This document shows positions 44,337 to 57,189 of a DNA stretch of 64,000 nt, piece by piece. The notes under the pieces are model-generated. The model was not told where the DNA came from and made no database searches. It was given only the letters and a program-made list of their open reading frames with translations. The first letter of the stretch is position 1. Every line of letters starts with the position of its first letter. The DNA is taken from positions 248,001 through 312,000 of the forward strand of contig JAYWVB010000025.1 in NCBI GenBank assembly GCA_039881045.1. The letters run 5' to 3'. The stretch comes from Chaetomium olivaceum. Its lineage: Eukaryota > Ascomycota > Sordariomycetes > Sordariales > Chaetomiaceae. The position numbers and the translations under genes are program-made.

Positions 44337-47300
44337 TCGCTCGCGTTGTTGCTAACCGCGCAATGTGGGCTTGGGGATCGCAATGTCGACGACCGAGTTG
44401 CGACCAATTTCGGCGTTGAAGAAAGACGAACCACTCACGAGGTGGTTTGTCAAAGGTATAAAAGTGACGGGCGGGTGGTCGTTCTTTTGCGGGCGCTTGA
44501 GAACCTTGCAAAGAGCGAAAAGAGCCGCGATGGACGATCTGACTGGTCGATTTGAGGGGGGGGGGCTTTGATGGTCTGCGCGTCAGGAGGTCGAGAGGGG
44601 GAAAGGGTGCAATTCGCCGAATTTCTGGTCTCGCCAGGCGGGCCGCTGGGAAGGATCCGCTCGCTTTCCAGGTCTCTCCCCGCAAACTCGCTCAATGCAC
44701 GAATCAAAGACAGTGCTAATCCAAAGTTCTCCCACTTTGCTAACGTTATTGAGAATGACTGGCATATGGATACAGTGCAGAAGCCAGGTGTTGCCTGCGG
44801 TCGGAATCAGGAGTACGACAGTCCAAGGATACCTTTGGTTGTGCTGATAAAAGGTGACGGGAGTTGCCCAGGGCTAGCAAAAGGTCCGTTCGTTGGCTAC
44901 AACTTTGCTTGGGCGGGGTGACAGGGCAGGGTACGGTACCGTATACTACCGCATAAGTCTTCCCGGAAGGGGGACGGCAGGACCTTACCTTGTCGTGCTT
45001 CCATGTTCGCTCGACGAGTTCGGGTCGGGGGGGTCTTCTTTTCTGCAACGCGACATCTGATCTCTTCCAGGTTGCGATAGTACCCACTGTTTCCTTCGTC
45101 GCCTGATTCCAGAAGACCCGAGCACCATCGCGGCTTGCCATTCTCTCTTCGCAGACGAACATGAAACCCTAAAATTCCAAGCCACCTTCCTGTACTGTAA
45201 CCACACTTTTTGGGCAGATGCCTTGTGCGGTCCTGGTCGTCGCGCTTGCCTACGAATCGTGACTGAGCCACTAGTCTTGGCGCTTAACCCCCCAGCGCAC
45301 TCTCCCTCTTCTGGTGCTAGCGTCTTTCCATGCAGCCGCGCGATGGTACTGTACTGATAGTGAGGCCCAGGCCAGAGCAACCCCAGCACAGTCCTTCAAG
45401 GCACTGTCTGGTTCGCCGGGACCGTCTCTCCAGTTCCCAGCCGAAAACACGGCGAAAGATTCCCGACTCGGAACAGCTGCCGAGGTCGTCAAACAACAAC
45501 CCCGCGATGAACGGACAATCAGCCTTGGGATGATGATGATAGTGCCATCGACCTCCTCTATTCGACTATGTCCGCAATAACCTGTTGGCCTTGAGCACAG
45601 TGTCACTGTCACGAGGCATTAACTTGCCATCTCGCAGCTCATGGATCCCTCGTTGTCGAGATGCCTCCTTCTCGTTCTGGTTATCATGGCCATTCAGGCA
45701 CATTGGAGATCTACCACGAGACTATGCCGGCTCGAGTCATTGAATCAAGCGATCGTCCGGCATCCGTTCTAGTTTTGAACGAGGACAAGGACTCAGCAAG
45801 ATCTGGAATACAAACACGGGAGATAATGTAGGATGCACCGTATCACTGTCCCCATCTGAACGAACATCCGAGTCCTCTCGATGTTGTCCGAGTCAGACGT
45901 TTCTTGTCATGTCATGTTCCGTAACTCCACACTTGTCCTTGGGTTGGGTACGACAAAGGCTTCTTCGAGTAGGCATTGGCCCAACTTATTAGACACATGG
46001 CTTCACAGGGTCGGATGTGGTCCTGAGCATGCGCGATGACCTAATCCACCACCAACGAATGATTTGCCTGCCTTGATCTGGGAGGTCCAGACGCACAAGA
46101 TCCGTCTCGCAACGACATTTACTTTTTCGCCCGCCAACGTACCTTGCCAGTCTCCGTCTTGTTCTTCTTACGGCAATGGTGGTCCAAGACACGTTTCTCT
46201 ATCACTGGATAGTATTATCGCAGAGATAACGTCCTTCACCTGCCATTCTCGGCGACCGAGGACCGTAGCTATGGCAAGGATGAGGTGTGCTAAGGCGTCA
46301 ACAGTCAAGATGTCGAAACCCCGTGTTATCGTCTCGAGATATCACACGCGACCGTCGAGGGCTTGATGATGGCAAATGCTCCATGCTTACATGGGTAAGG
46401 AGCCCCCCTCCCCTTTGCTTCAACTTCGTTTGCTAACCGAATCCGGTGCAGCGAGAGGCGAATGGTTGAAGAAGCAACCGTGGGGGTGGGAGTGGAAGTG
46501 GCAAGTGCGTGCCATTACATATACCAAACCCTCGCCTTGCGGTCTCGCCAGCACGTGGCCATTGATGTGGCGTTCGACCTCGAGCTTTCGCCCATGAGCT
46601 GAACGGCATTCCATGACCTAAACAGGGCCGAGCGAGTGTCTCGAAACGTTCCAGCTGGAATGAGCTGGAGGCCAAAACGGCTCTGCATGAGTGGACACAG
46701 CTGGACAGCTTGTAATGGCAGCCGAATTATCGGTGAGCGCTGCTTCGTTGGTTTCTTGTCGGTCAAGACGAGAACAACGCGGACGACAACACCAAATATC
46801 GGGCACCAACAACAGCCGCACGTGTCTCCACGGGACGGCACCCGGAAGCGCACGCCCGGGATGGCGACAACCCCCCGAGCCCAACAGATCTCGTGACCGG
46901 CTTCTCCGCCATCGGGCTTGGTGATCGGCTTCCCGCTGACAACAGCAACTCGGCGCGAGACCGCATCGCACGACACTTTCGGCAGATAGCCACCAGCTGA
47001 GGACCACGTGTATCCCTGATACAAGGCTAGGCCCTTTTCGAGTCCCGACCGTCGACGGCGGTGTCCGGCACCAAGGCCGGGAAGGGTGCAGGAAGGGCAC
47101 AGGGCAAGCCACCGCCGTTTGGGAGAAAAATGGCCCGGGGTCGCTTGCATCAACCCGCCACTTGGCATTTCCCTTTGGGGAGGCAACCGGCGGGCGCCCC
47201 GAGCAAGGGATCTTCCGCCATTTTTTTTTTCCTCTCCTGAAGATGCGGCGGTGAAGGCTTGATCCCAGCCGCTTGCTTCTTTTCCCCCTGAGCACGCACT

Positions 47301-50300
47301 TGATAGGTCAGAAATTGGCAATGAGGCGTTTGAAGAACCTGCCAGTTCTCAGAAAGCACTTCTCACACAAACCGCTGGGTATCACGTCTCGTCAAACGAG
47401 ACGTCCTCGCGTCTCTCATGCGAAACGGCGAGTCAGTCCTCAGCATGAAGGATGGGCAGGGTTAGCGAGAAAAGTCGATGGGGACCAATTTCCGAACCCT
47501 CGGCCTCGGGCCATGTGTTTGGGAGAGCCGGATGTCACCCGGATGGAGTCGAGGTCCCACCTCCAACGCTTCATGCGAAACACAACACGCCGGGAGATGA
47601 CATTGAAGGAGCAAACAGGCGCCATTCATCTCGAAAGAAGAGCGCCGGTACGGATAGGCAACCCACCAAGATCGAAGTCGAACAGAGTGGTGTTTGTGTG
47701 ACAGAGACCAGGGGGACGAACCGAACACACTGTGAATCCAGCGGTTCGACGCAAGCTGAAAGGTCCCGATCGATCTGGCGATCAACCACGGTTTTGGGCG
47801 ATGAACCTCAATGGTCAACTGGCCCCGCCGAACGCGCCGAGGAACCAAGCTCACCAGGGGTCTGTCGCGCCGTCCGCTCCTTCGAGAAGCGTTTGCACAC
47901 CCGCCCCTCGAATCCCGAGATCCCCCGCCATTTTGTCGCAGGGCGGGCGTCAAAAGTTTCTGTGCGTGCAGGTGATGTGGTTATGCCCCGAGCAGGTCTC
48001 TCCCTATCTGGTTAGGTTACAGATTACGCGATTATCACCGACTGCGTCCCTGTCCTTAACAATTTGGTCAGCATTCAACAAATGTACAGGGGGGCGTTGA
48101 ATGGCTTCGAATGCCAGCTTCCGCCCTTCCGGATTTTCCCAGCTTTCCAGGATTGCGAGCTGGAACCCGAAATTTCATCGTAGCCCGCCATGCCCGGCGA
48201 AAGAAAGCAAAGGGCTCGATTGCCAGCGGCTGACAAAGGAGGGGCAATCAGCAATCAGCTCGGGAATCCGTAACCGTTGTTGGTTTCCCTCAGCACACCA
48301 TCAGCACCTATCAGATGGTGCCGTCATCAGTCCTCTTGATCGCGAGGAAACGGACTGGCAGACTGGCTCCCCACACCGCATGCTGCACACTTGCAGGCGG
48401 GGAACGCGCACCGAAGTGAGGTGGTTGCGGGCCGGCCGTTCGCTGCGACCACTTTGCGAAAAAGGGAGCAGCTCCCGTCTCCAAATGCACCGGGCTACGA
48501 CCTTTGGTGCAGGTGGGGAGGTGGGGTGGCTTCAGAGGAATCGAAGGTTCCTTGGGGGAGGGGTTGCATCCCCAAAGCCGGGCCAATGTGGCTAGCAACC
48601 GGCTTCGTCTTCCGCCCCGGATTAGCGCAGCAATTTGCTGGCAGGCTGACGGCCACCGTGCGCGCAATTTCAGGGGCCGAAAATTCTCTTCATCCAAACA
48701 AGAACAGCGCCGCCAGCCCCGTGGTGCCAGATCTGGATGGGTACAAGGTACTTAGGTAGGCAGTCAGTTACCGTTAGCAACGCTGCCGAGCATCCTACAT
48801 ACGACAAGTATGGAGCTGTTGCTACCCCTCCAAATTGCCCATGGATGAAGCTGGATCGCAAAGTCGTGATTTCGCTGTGGGCTCTAGCCATCTTCGGCCA
48901 AGACGCCAAGGCATTAAGCCTGACCGGTCGGATCCACCACTAAGCGGATCACAGAGGGCCCAGCTGCCACCGCGCAGATGGAACCGAGGGATCTGGATGA
49001 CCAGCCCGAGCAGTCGCGATGGTCTGATGACAGCCTAGGCCGCCCAGGCCTGTGAATGAGGGGGAGGGGCTTCTCAGAAAGTGTCGCGCCGCAACCTTCC
49101 GACTGGGGGAGTGACCCCGCCAACTTTTTGACAAGCCTCCTGTAGTGTAAAGAAACACTCGATAGGTCGTGACGGGGCCAAACGGGCTCGTTGCGCTCTC
49201 GTAGGTTGAGTGATGATCACGGGACATTGGTAAAAGTTGTCAATGTGGCATTTTCGATGTCGACTACAGAGGGGATTGGCTGTGATTGCCCGCCTGCCGC
49301 AGCCCTGCTTGCGGCATTGCCGTGCATATCGAGTCCTCCACCCGCGGCCCTCCTGCTAATAAACGGCACTGTCCAGAGACCGCTATTTTAGGGGACGGCT
49401 GTACAAGACAACGTGCTGGACAAGCTGTGTGAGGGCGGATTACCCAAGGGTTTCAGTTCGTTCGCCCGCGATGCCCCGCGATGACAGCGCAACGCTCCAA
49501 CGAAGTTAGCAGACCCACAGCGTCCCAAGCTCTTGCAGCTCTTGCAGCTCCGAACTCCACTGCTGCTCGAAGTCACCACCTGCAACTGATGTGGCGGTCA
49601 GTCCAGAGGTTGTTCGAGTCTGTCTGCCCTCGAAGACGAGGCGCCGACTCGCCGACTCGACGAGGGGCTGATTATGTTTGCACAGCCGCTTACAAAAAAA
49701 AAAAAAAAAAAAACTTGAGGGTGAGGGGCAGGAGAAGGGAAGAAAAGCAACTGCGATGCGCTACCAAAAACGTGAACGTGGCCAATTTCCGCCGTGCCAA
49801 ACGCGAGCCCGGCAGCTCCGTTCTCCAACGCGTTAAGGCGGGAGAGACAGCTGATAGGCAGCCCTCACAAACTTCGCGTCAAGCCTAAGACGTGTACCTC
49901 TCCTGTTAATTCCACCTTTGCCCCGCGTGTCCCCCTCCGCACCCCACCTCATTTTGCCAGTACTTCCTCGAGACTTTCGGGACCTTGAACGACAGCTGTC
50001 CGGTACCCCGCCGCATGCCCTTTAGTGCGCCGGAAGCGCAGAAAAAAGCTGTTGTTTCTGTCAAGACATTGCCAGGGCGCCCTCACCGCTCCCCGAAGGA
50101 CAACAATCGAGGGGTGTTGCCCCAAGCTCAAACGGCCACCTTGGGATGGAAGTCAATGACTGGTTGTGGATTCCCAACCACTCGGTGGGTCCGCCAGAGC
50201 TCGTTCCCGGGCTTGACTGGGGACGCGAGCCACTAAACCGATTCGGGACAAAGCAAAATTGTTCCACCTTTTCGCACGCAGCTCGCTGGTCGCTGGGGTG

Positions 50301-50811
50301 GCACCCCCACCTGCATTGGCTGTTTCCCTTCCCCCTCCGCGAACCTCCGCAGCCCATTTTTCCCCTCTCATCCCCCCTTCTTTCCCCGTCGTCAGCGACT
50401 TCGAAAACCCCTCCCACTTTCCACTTCCACTCCCATCACATTTTGGCCGACCACCCCTCGTGCCCACACAACGACACAACAACAACACGTTTCCGCTCCC
50501 TGCAGCAAGACGGCATCACCGACCCATTTGGCAAAGGCCACCTTATTCAACCCCTCGTTGGCATCTATTCCATGAGCATATCACCAATGAGCAGCTACAC
50601 GACGCAAAGTCCGCAAGACACACTTTAAATCCCACGGGAGCGCGCGAGCGAGAGAGGAGTCAGGCGATCTCAACTATCGTTCTGTGAGGAGGGTTCCAAC
50701 ACCACTTCCGAGTAACCGTTGTCATTGTCGCCCATCGCCGTCAATCCTCGTTGCAGCCGACCGGTCCTTTTTTCCCCCGCTCGACGTGCAAACGCGACAA
50801 TCGTCCACAAG
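44337..50811. other. Very long gene-free divergent region, 6.5 kb
   Basis: Lies between the RasGEF gene (minus) and the C2H2 regulator (plus). It may include the missing 5' exon(s) of the RasGEF gene near its left end. A 19-base A run is at 49685-49704. Several open frames exist (the longest about 270 codons, minus strand near 46515-47321), but none shows domain, repeat or splice logic. Such long regions often carry extended regulatory DNA and long leaders of regulatory genes. Confidence 0.5.
50571..50627 (+). other. Candidate upstream ORF in the leader of the C2H2 regulator
   Basis: An 18-codon frame, MSISPMSSYTTQSPQDTL, begins about 240 bases before the main start and ends before it. If the transcript starts upstream of it, it could dampen translation. 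There is no transcript evidence. Confidence 0.25.
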
Positions 50812-53363
50812 ATGCCTGGCGCAAGTGTGGCAGTCATGCCAACCTCGGCCGCGTCAACACCGGCTACCCGGAAAACCTCACTCGCCCCGGAAAGAAAATA
50901 CAAGTGCCAGTTTTGCAACAGGGCTTTCAGCAGGAGCGAACACAGGAGCAGACATGAGCGATCCCGTATGTTGCTCTCTTGCGACCCCGACCTCGACCCC
51001 GATCATCCTCCCCTCCTCCTCCCCCGCCGTTCGCAATCCAATTCAAAGCTAACCCGTCGATACTAGATACCAAAGAGCGGCCGTTTAAGTGCATGAAGTG
51101 TCGCAGCACCTTCGTGCGCCGCGACCTTCTTCTCCGTCACGACCGTACTGTCCATGCCAAAGACGGGGGCGTCCCCCTTCACAGCGACGGCAAGCGTCGC
51201 GGCGGCCCCAAGACCGCCCGCCCGGCCAGCGGCCCTTCCAAATCGGCGATCGCCATCGATGCCTCAGCTCTCGAGCAGATCGAAGCCAGCAGCGAGGGTG
51301 TTTTCGATGTAGAAACTGCAGCCATGCTTGTTGCTGACCTGCATCAGAAAGCGACCGCGGCGGCTAGGGCGAATGGCCATTACGATAGCAGCTCCAACAT
51401 GTCCTTTTCACAAGAGCCTTCAGTCACATACCCCAACGGAGCCATCGGCCTGTCGCAATGGGATGGCTTCATGTCCCAGGAACAAAAGGCGCACTCGATC
51501 AGCTCGGCTGCTTCGACGTCGTTCGATGCGCAGAACTCCAGCCAGCCGCACCCACTCGCCGCGCAACATCCCAATCACATGGCTCCGGGCCTTCAGGCGC
51601 TCGTCAACTCGCTCCCTCCTTCGGCCACAGGCACGCCGACCCCCCAGTCGCCCTATCTGATGCAGCGCACCCATACCCCGGTCGACGCTGCCCAGCCCGC
51701 CGCGGGGTTCCGGGCCCCTCAGGTTCACAGCGATGAGGAACGGAACATGATCCTGGACAACATCCGGAACAGCGATAGCGAGCACGCCATCCCAGAGGGC
51801 TTCCGCGTACCGAATTTACCGTCGTTGAATCGCTACTTGGCTACCTACTTTGGCCTGTTCCATCATCACCTCCCGTTCCTGCACCCTGCCTCGTTTGACC
51901 CGACCCGGGTGTCGCCCCCGTTACTCCTGGCTGTTTTGTCCATCGGCGCTCTGTACGCGTTCGACCAGGAACAAGCCTACATGCTCCACATCGGGTCCAA
52001 GGTGCTCGTCAACCAATTCCTGCAGAACAAGGAGAACTTCAGCTCCCGGAAGTGCCCGCTATGGACCATGCAGGCCTCGCTGCTCAACATGATCTTTGCC
52101 AGCTGGAGCGGTGATGCTAAGGGTCTCGAATGGGCGTGCTCCATCAAGAGCTTGCTTGCCAACATGGTTGCTGGAAACAGATACGAACTGAAGCTTCGAC
52201 AGGAAGCTCGCGAGGGTCGCCCGCCGACCCGCGCCGAGTGGGTCGAGGACGAAGGTTGCCGCCGTACATACTACGCCGTCTACATCTTCTTCGGTTTGTT
52301 GACGCTGACATACAACCACACGCCGGCCATGAGCTTCAACGAGTTCGAGGATCTTCAGCTGCCGTCCACTGAGGCTCTGTGGAACATCAAGGTCGCCGAG
52401 GATGCCTGGCAAGACCACCTCAAGGTCTCTCCCAGCGTAACGTTTATGATGGCTCACGACAACCTCTTCCAGGGTGAGACACTCAAGTACAGTGCCTTTG
52501 CGACTCGTGTTATGATCAACGCGCTCTTCCTCGAGGTCTGGTATCACAAGCGCAGCCCCGAGGCGCTGCAAGACGTGGTCACCGAGTACAAGCTGCGGCT
52601 TGCTCTCGAGACGTGGGAGAAGTCCCTGGATCTCTGCGAGCCCGAGGCCTTCTCGGTGCCGCTGAGCGCGCCGCACAAGGGGCATCCTCTGATCTTCAAC
52701 GCCAAGGCCATGTTCCGCAACGCGCGTGCCCGGCTCGAGGTGGATTTGAAGACGGTTCAGGAGGCGCTGCGGTACCACGACTCGTATGAAGTAGCGGCGG
52801 CCATGTCGAACGCGAGGGACCGTGTTAAGCGCTCGAGCGAGATGCTCAAGGTCATCCAGGAGTGCTACGACTGCATCGAGACGGCCGTTCTCCAGGGTGT
52901 CCGCTGGGTGGCCCGCACGTCGCCGACCAACTGGAGCATCGAGCACCCGCTGTGCGGTCTGGATCTCATGATCATCCTCAGCCTGTGGCTCTACCGTCTG
53001 GAACATGACGAAGAGCCGGCCACGGAGGAGGAGTTGGTCATGTACAACCGCATCCGCCAGCTGTTCGACAAGGACCTCGACGAGTCTTATGTTACACACC
53101 TGAGCACTGTTGTGGCTCGTCTCTGGGGCTCTATGTTGGACGAGGTGGTTGTCTGGGGGTGAGTTCTTATCCCACACTCTTCCCATTTTGTTCAAGGAGT
53201 ATATATGCTAACGACCTGGTACAGAATTACCCGGCTGATGGGTGAATCCTTCCGCCTCCACTCGCAAGCCTTGATCGGCTATGTGGACGATGTTGCTGCA
53301 TCTTCCAGCGTCTCGACGCCGTCCATGACCTCGCAGGGCGCGGACGAGGACAGCGTGTACTAA
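50812..53363 (+). CDS. C2H2 zinc-finger transcription factor with fungal-specific TF domain
   Basis: Nuclear regulator. Exons are 50812-50965, 51067-53158 and 53225-53363, all GT-AG, about 795 aa. Two adjacent C2H2 fingers lie at the N-terminus: YKCQFCNRAFSRSEHRSRHE (split by intron 1) and FKCMKCRSTFVRRDLLLRHD with RTVH. A Ser/Thr/Gln/Pro-rich linker follows. The fungal_trans (MHR) domain begins about residue 300 (NRYLATYFGLFHHHLPFLHP, LLLAVLSIGALYAFDQEQAY) and has the RRTYYAVYIFFGLLTLTYNH segment. The protein ends TSQGADEDSVY. The two-finger plus MHR arrangement is a known ascomycete class with roles in metabolism and development; the target genes cannot be told from sequence. The frame is intact over more than 2 kb. 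Confidence 0.92.
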
Positions 53364-55210
53364 AAAATTGATGACGTTGACGATTTCTTATGTCTGTCGA
53401 GTATGGCTGGGATTTCCTTAGGGCATATACCTCTCTGCGTCGTCTTTTCCTCTCTTATTCTCTTTCCTTGGTCTTTCCTATTTCCTTGTTGGGGGTAATG
53501 TCTTTTAGTCGGTCAGGTCAGGCGCCGCGTGGGTGTTGGGGGCTTCGTTTCCTCGGGATTGCTCTTCTACTTGCTTGGTTGCTTTCCGCATCTTGCTTCT
53601 ACTGCATTATCGTTCATGGGCTCGGCAAATGGGGGCAGGGTTGGTACGGTTTCGCATTCACAGTGGTCCAGTGGGAGGACCACCGCTCCCGCAAACCTAA
53701 TACCTGCACTGTTGGCTGGTCCATGTGGAGGGCTCTACTTCGTTCTCCGTGTTTCATTAACACCGCTTACTGACTATTTAATCCTGACTTCACAGCGCTT
53801 TCTCTTGTTTTTCTCTTCACTTCACTTCGTCTCGGATACCTTGTTCGATATACTGTTTGTTTCTTTCCTTGCATCTTTCCTATGCGTTTTTTGTTTTGCT
53901 CTTTACTTGTTATCCCCATCTGTTCTGCTTCCTGTACTAGATACGGGCGGGATCTAGGGAAGGAGGGGCTCGAGGGGATAAAACTCGAGGGGGCGGATGG
54001 GCGGTCGGGGTCGGTTGATGTTGGGCGGGGTGGGATCTCCTTTAATAGTTTGGGCTCATCTGGCGCAGGGGGTGGCCGCGCAGAGCTTGTTAAACGCAAG
54101 ATTGATAATTTTTACCTGGTTCATCTGTTCATCTCTCCTGTTGTTAGTCTTGGGTCTCCTTAGTCTGATGATTTAGTTAATGGGTTGGCATCTCCCCACA
54201 TCATTATGAAATGTGTATCTGCACTGTTCAAGTTGCCGTAGTTGTTTCATGTTGTGTCACCTCCCGTCGTAGATCAGTGTCCCTCGGTGTATTTGGGTAA
54301 GTTCTATCGAGGCGCCCAAATAGGACAAGAGAGCATTTTTGGACCGTATCACATAACTTCTTCCCTTATACATATATAACGTAAGGAAAAGAAGAAAAGG
54401 GAAACGTATAACGAAATAGGAGGGAAATAATAAGAAAGAAGGATAAGAGACAAGATGGGGGAAGAAAGGTTAAGGAAATAAAAAAGAAGAAAACAGAATG
54501 AATACATTTTAGGTTTATTACATTCTTAGGCGGTTAAGCTTTTCCTGGATTGATGGATTCAATTATATCGATGGATCCAAGAGAATGGGACGCGAGTGTA
54601 GAGAGTTGAGTTGATATATGTACCTACATTGAGAAGGTATGTGATACGGTCCTCAGGGCCCAGTGCTTATGGTCCGAAAATGCTCCCTCGATACAATATT
54701 GCACCAACAGAAGTAGGTGGCCGTTTCGTGTCCCCTTCAATAAATTCTATCCCATTACTGACGGGTTCCTGCAGCAAAAACCTATTGTTTAACTCTGAAC
54801 GAGCCATGTCCATCTCGAATACCGGGTGCCTACTTCCACGAGCAGCAATGGGACGGGACCTTGCTTCCAGTCGTTTTGTTCGCCGATGGCTGAGGGTGTC
54901 GAGTCAGGCCTGGACCCCTTCCCCTCCCCCGTTTCCCCTCCGTCTGGCGCAGACACGCGCGTTTGTCTTTCAGCCTTTACTTTTTTTGCCTCGCGAGGGT
55001 TCATCGCCAGAAACAGTTGTCAAAGCTGGGTGTTTGCCTTCTAGTAGGCCTGTGTGACAGCTCCTCGTATCTCAGTCCTGCGTAACGACACAGCAACCAC
55101 CGAAAGAGAGAAGAAGCACGAGAAGGACTCCCACAAGACCCGCAAACCTACAACCTCCCTCCACACACCATCCTCAACCCCAACCCAACCAACCACCTTT
55201 TCCCACATCC
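53364..55210. other. Intergenic with second copy of a dispersed repeat
   Basis: T/C-rich 3' region after the transcription factor, then repeat copy B (54329-54382) with an A/G-rich stretch to about 54500, then the upstream region of the GH16 gene. No gene is seen. Confidence 0.55.
54329..54382 (+). repeat. Dispersed repeat, copy B
   Basis: Matches copy A (17824-17910): GAGCATTT, GGACCGTA, TCACATA, CTTC, TTCCCT and TATACATA blocks in the same order, without the 23-base insertion. As in copy A, about 100 bases of A/G-rich DNA follow. Confidence 0.6.
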
Positions 55211-56609
55211 ATGGGCACACCACCACCCCAACCATGCCCACCCGCCCCCCTCCGCTTCATCCCCCTCCTCCTCCTCATCATCCTCCTCGCCCCCTGGCAG
55301 CAGCAACCGCCCTGCGCCCTCGCCGACTGTGAATGCGGCTACCTCGCCACCACCAGTCTCACCACCAGTCTCAGTCTCACCGCCAACACCTCCCATCCCC
55401 AGCCCGCCGCCCTGTTCACCGACCTCCTCGAGACGGACTTCACCCGCCTAACGGGCGCGAGAGGACCTGACGGCGGCAGCAGTCACCACCAGCACAGTAA
55501 CGATGACGACATCTGGGCCCCGGGAAAGTTGATGGGCTGGGCGCGGCAGGCGTTTAATGTGAGTCGGGAGCGGGCGCGCGGGGAGTATGGGGAGATGTTT
55601 GCTGTGGAGAACGTGCGTGTGGTTGAGAAGGGGGTAGGGGTAGGGGTGTGGGTGGAGAGGATGAGGAGGCGGGGTTGGAGTTGTTGCTGGTGAGGAGCGA
55701 GGTGGTGGACGGGATGGTGTCGGTGGCCGAGCTGGATACGGAGAGGTTGGGATCTGAGGTGGGGGACGTTTCGGGCGGTCATGAAGGTCTCTGGGGTGGG
55801 GGGGACTTGCGCGGCGTTTTTTTGGGTGAGTTTGGATGGATATACCTTGGTTGTTTCTGGCTTGTGGTTAGGGGATGCTAGTCCTCGTCTTCTCCCTCTC
55901 CCCTCCCTCTTCCTGGCACGGTGTATGTAGTGCTAACCGCTGGCGGGCCATGGTCCCAGTACTTCAACGACACGCAAGAAATCGACATGGAGTTCCTCTC
56001 CAAAGACTTCAACCCTTCCAACAACACCTTCCCAGTCAACCTGGTCCTCCAATCCCGCGAAGCCGCCCTAGCCGGCTACGACGCAGCACAAACCGGCAAC
56101 TTTATACGAGTCAACCTCCCATTCGACCCCACAACCGCCTTCCACGAGTACCGCATCGACTACCTCCCCAACCAAGTAATCTTCTACGCCGACGGCGCGC
56201 CGCTCGCGGCCATGGACGGGTCCGCGGTGCCCTCGTCGGCGGGCCACCTGATCCTGCAGCACTGGAGCAACGGGAACGCGCGGTGGTCAGGCGGGCCGCC
56301 GGCCGAGGACGCGGCGCTGGTGGTGAGGTCGGTCAAGGCGTACTTCAACTCGTCCTTGCGGCGCAGCGGCAGCGGGACTGGGAGGGCCGATGCCGGGATC
56401 CGATGGCGCCGGGGGCGGTCTGTGTGATTCCGGACGTGACGCCGGGGGATTGGGGTGCTGCGGATTGGTTTTTTAGTGATCAGGGGAATATGACGAATAA
56501 CCAGACGACGGCTACATTCGAGCAGAGTCAGGGGTCGCGGTTGGAGCAACTGTCGTGGTTGACCGTGGGGTGGTTGTTGGCTGGAGGTGGATGGGCGGTT
56601 GCGTTATGA
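55211..56609 (+). CDS. Secreted GH16-family beta-glucanase-like protein; frame interrupted
   Basis: The start MGTPPPQPCPPAPLRF leads into a signal peptide (FIPLLLLIILLAPW...ALA) and the mature start DCECGYLATTS. FTDLLETDFTRL and an RAVMKVSGVGGTCAAFFW segment lead to a GT-AG intron (55826-55959). The next exon begins YFNDTQEIDMEFLSKDF. EIDME is the GH16 catalytic motif (nucleophile Glu, Asp, acid/base Glu). FHEYRIDYLPNQVIFYADG and HLILQHWSNGNARWSGGPP are typical of the fold. After GDWGAADWFFSDQ and a Ser/Thr/Gln stretch, a hydrophobic end (WLTVGWLLAGGGWAVAL) suggests a GPI anchor or membrane tail. Expected role: cleaving or remodelling beta-1,3(4)-glucan in the cell wall. Breaks lie near 55626-55670, 55745-55750 and 56356-56360, all in G-rich tracts. 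Confidence 0.8.
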
Positions 56610-57189
56610 TAGACTGAATGAAGTCCAGTATAATCAACTCAGTGGATGTTTAGTTGAGTGGGCGTACGAGTATCAAACAATTTTGGGCAGGAGGGGGATG
56701 TTCCTAAAGTGCTGTTCAAATACCACCTATTATATCTGCGTGAATGAGCCACCTCCTCCCAAGGCACTTCGAGATGTAGAAACAGACTATCACGCCAGCG
56801 AACACCCGAAACAACACGACTAAAGAGCAATACCCGAGTAGCAATTTGCGGCGATCCCGCCCCCTCCAATCCATCCATTCAGCAAGAAGCAACCCGGCAA
56901 AGACGATGGGATGGGTATGAACAGAGAAGACACTTGGTATAGACGATAAAAACCGCGACACGGCCACACCATATCTCCAGACTCAGAGAATATAAGAAAA
57001 TGGAAGCGAAAACAATAGCACATCGTAATGTAATCATACTGGCTGGCTGGCCCATCCTCAACCGAGCGCGAACGTCCATCTTCCAATCATTGACACACTC
57101 CGCTGGCCCCAATCTACACTCGCTCCATCGCTCCATCGATTCCATATCCAGCAAATTCGGCAACAAGCAAAGAAGCCAAGCCCATTCCT
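56610..57189. other. Intergenic, convergent
   Basis: 3' flanks of the GH16 gene and PDS5. No gene is seen. Confidence 0.6.

Noticed and set aside
46515..47321. Minus-strand open frame of about 268 codons in the long gene-free region
   Set aside because: Cys/Trp/Arg-rich composition typical of random GC-rich frames, overlapping frames in the same region, no splice logic and no domain.
47452..48015. Plus-strand open frame of about 187 codons
   Set aside because: No recognisable motif. A minus-strand frame of similar length covers the same place, so neither is favoured.
52059..53195. Open frame of about 378 codons on the minus strand
   Set aside because: Antisense to the fungal-specific domain of the C2H2 regulator, with charged low-information sequence and no family resemblance.
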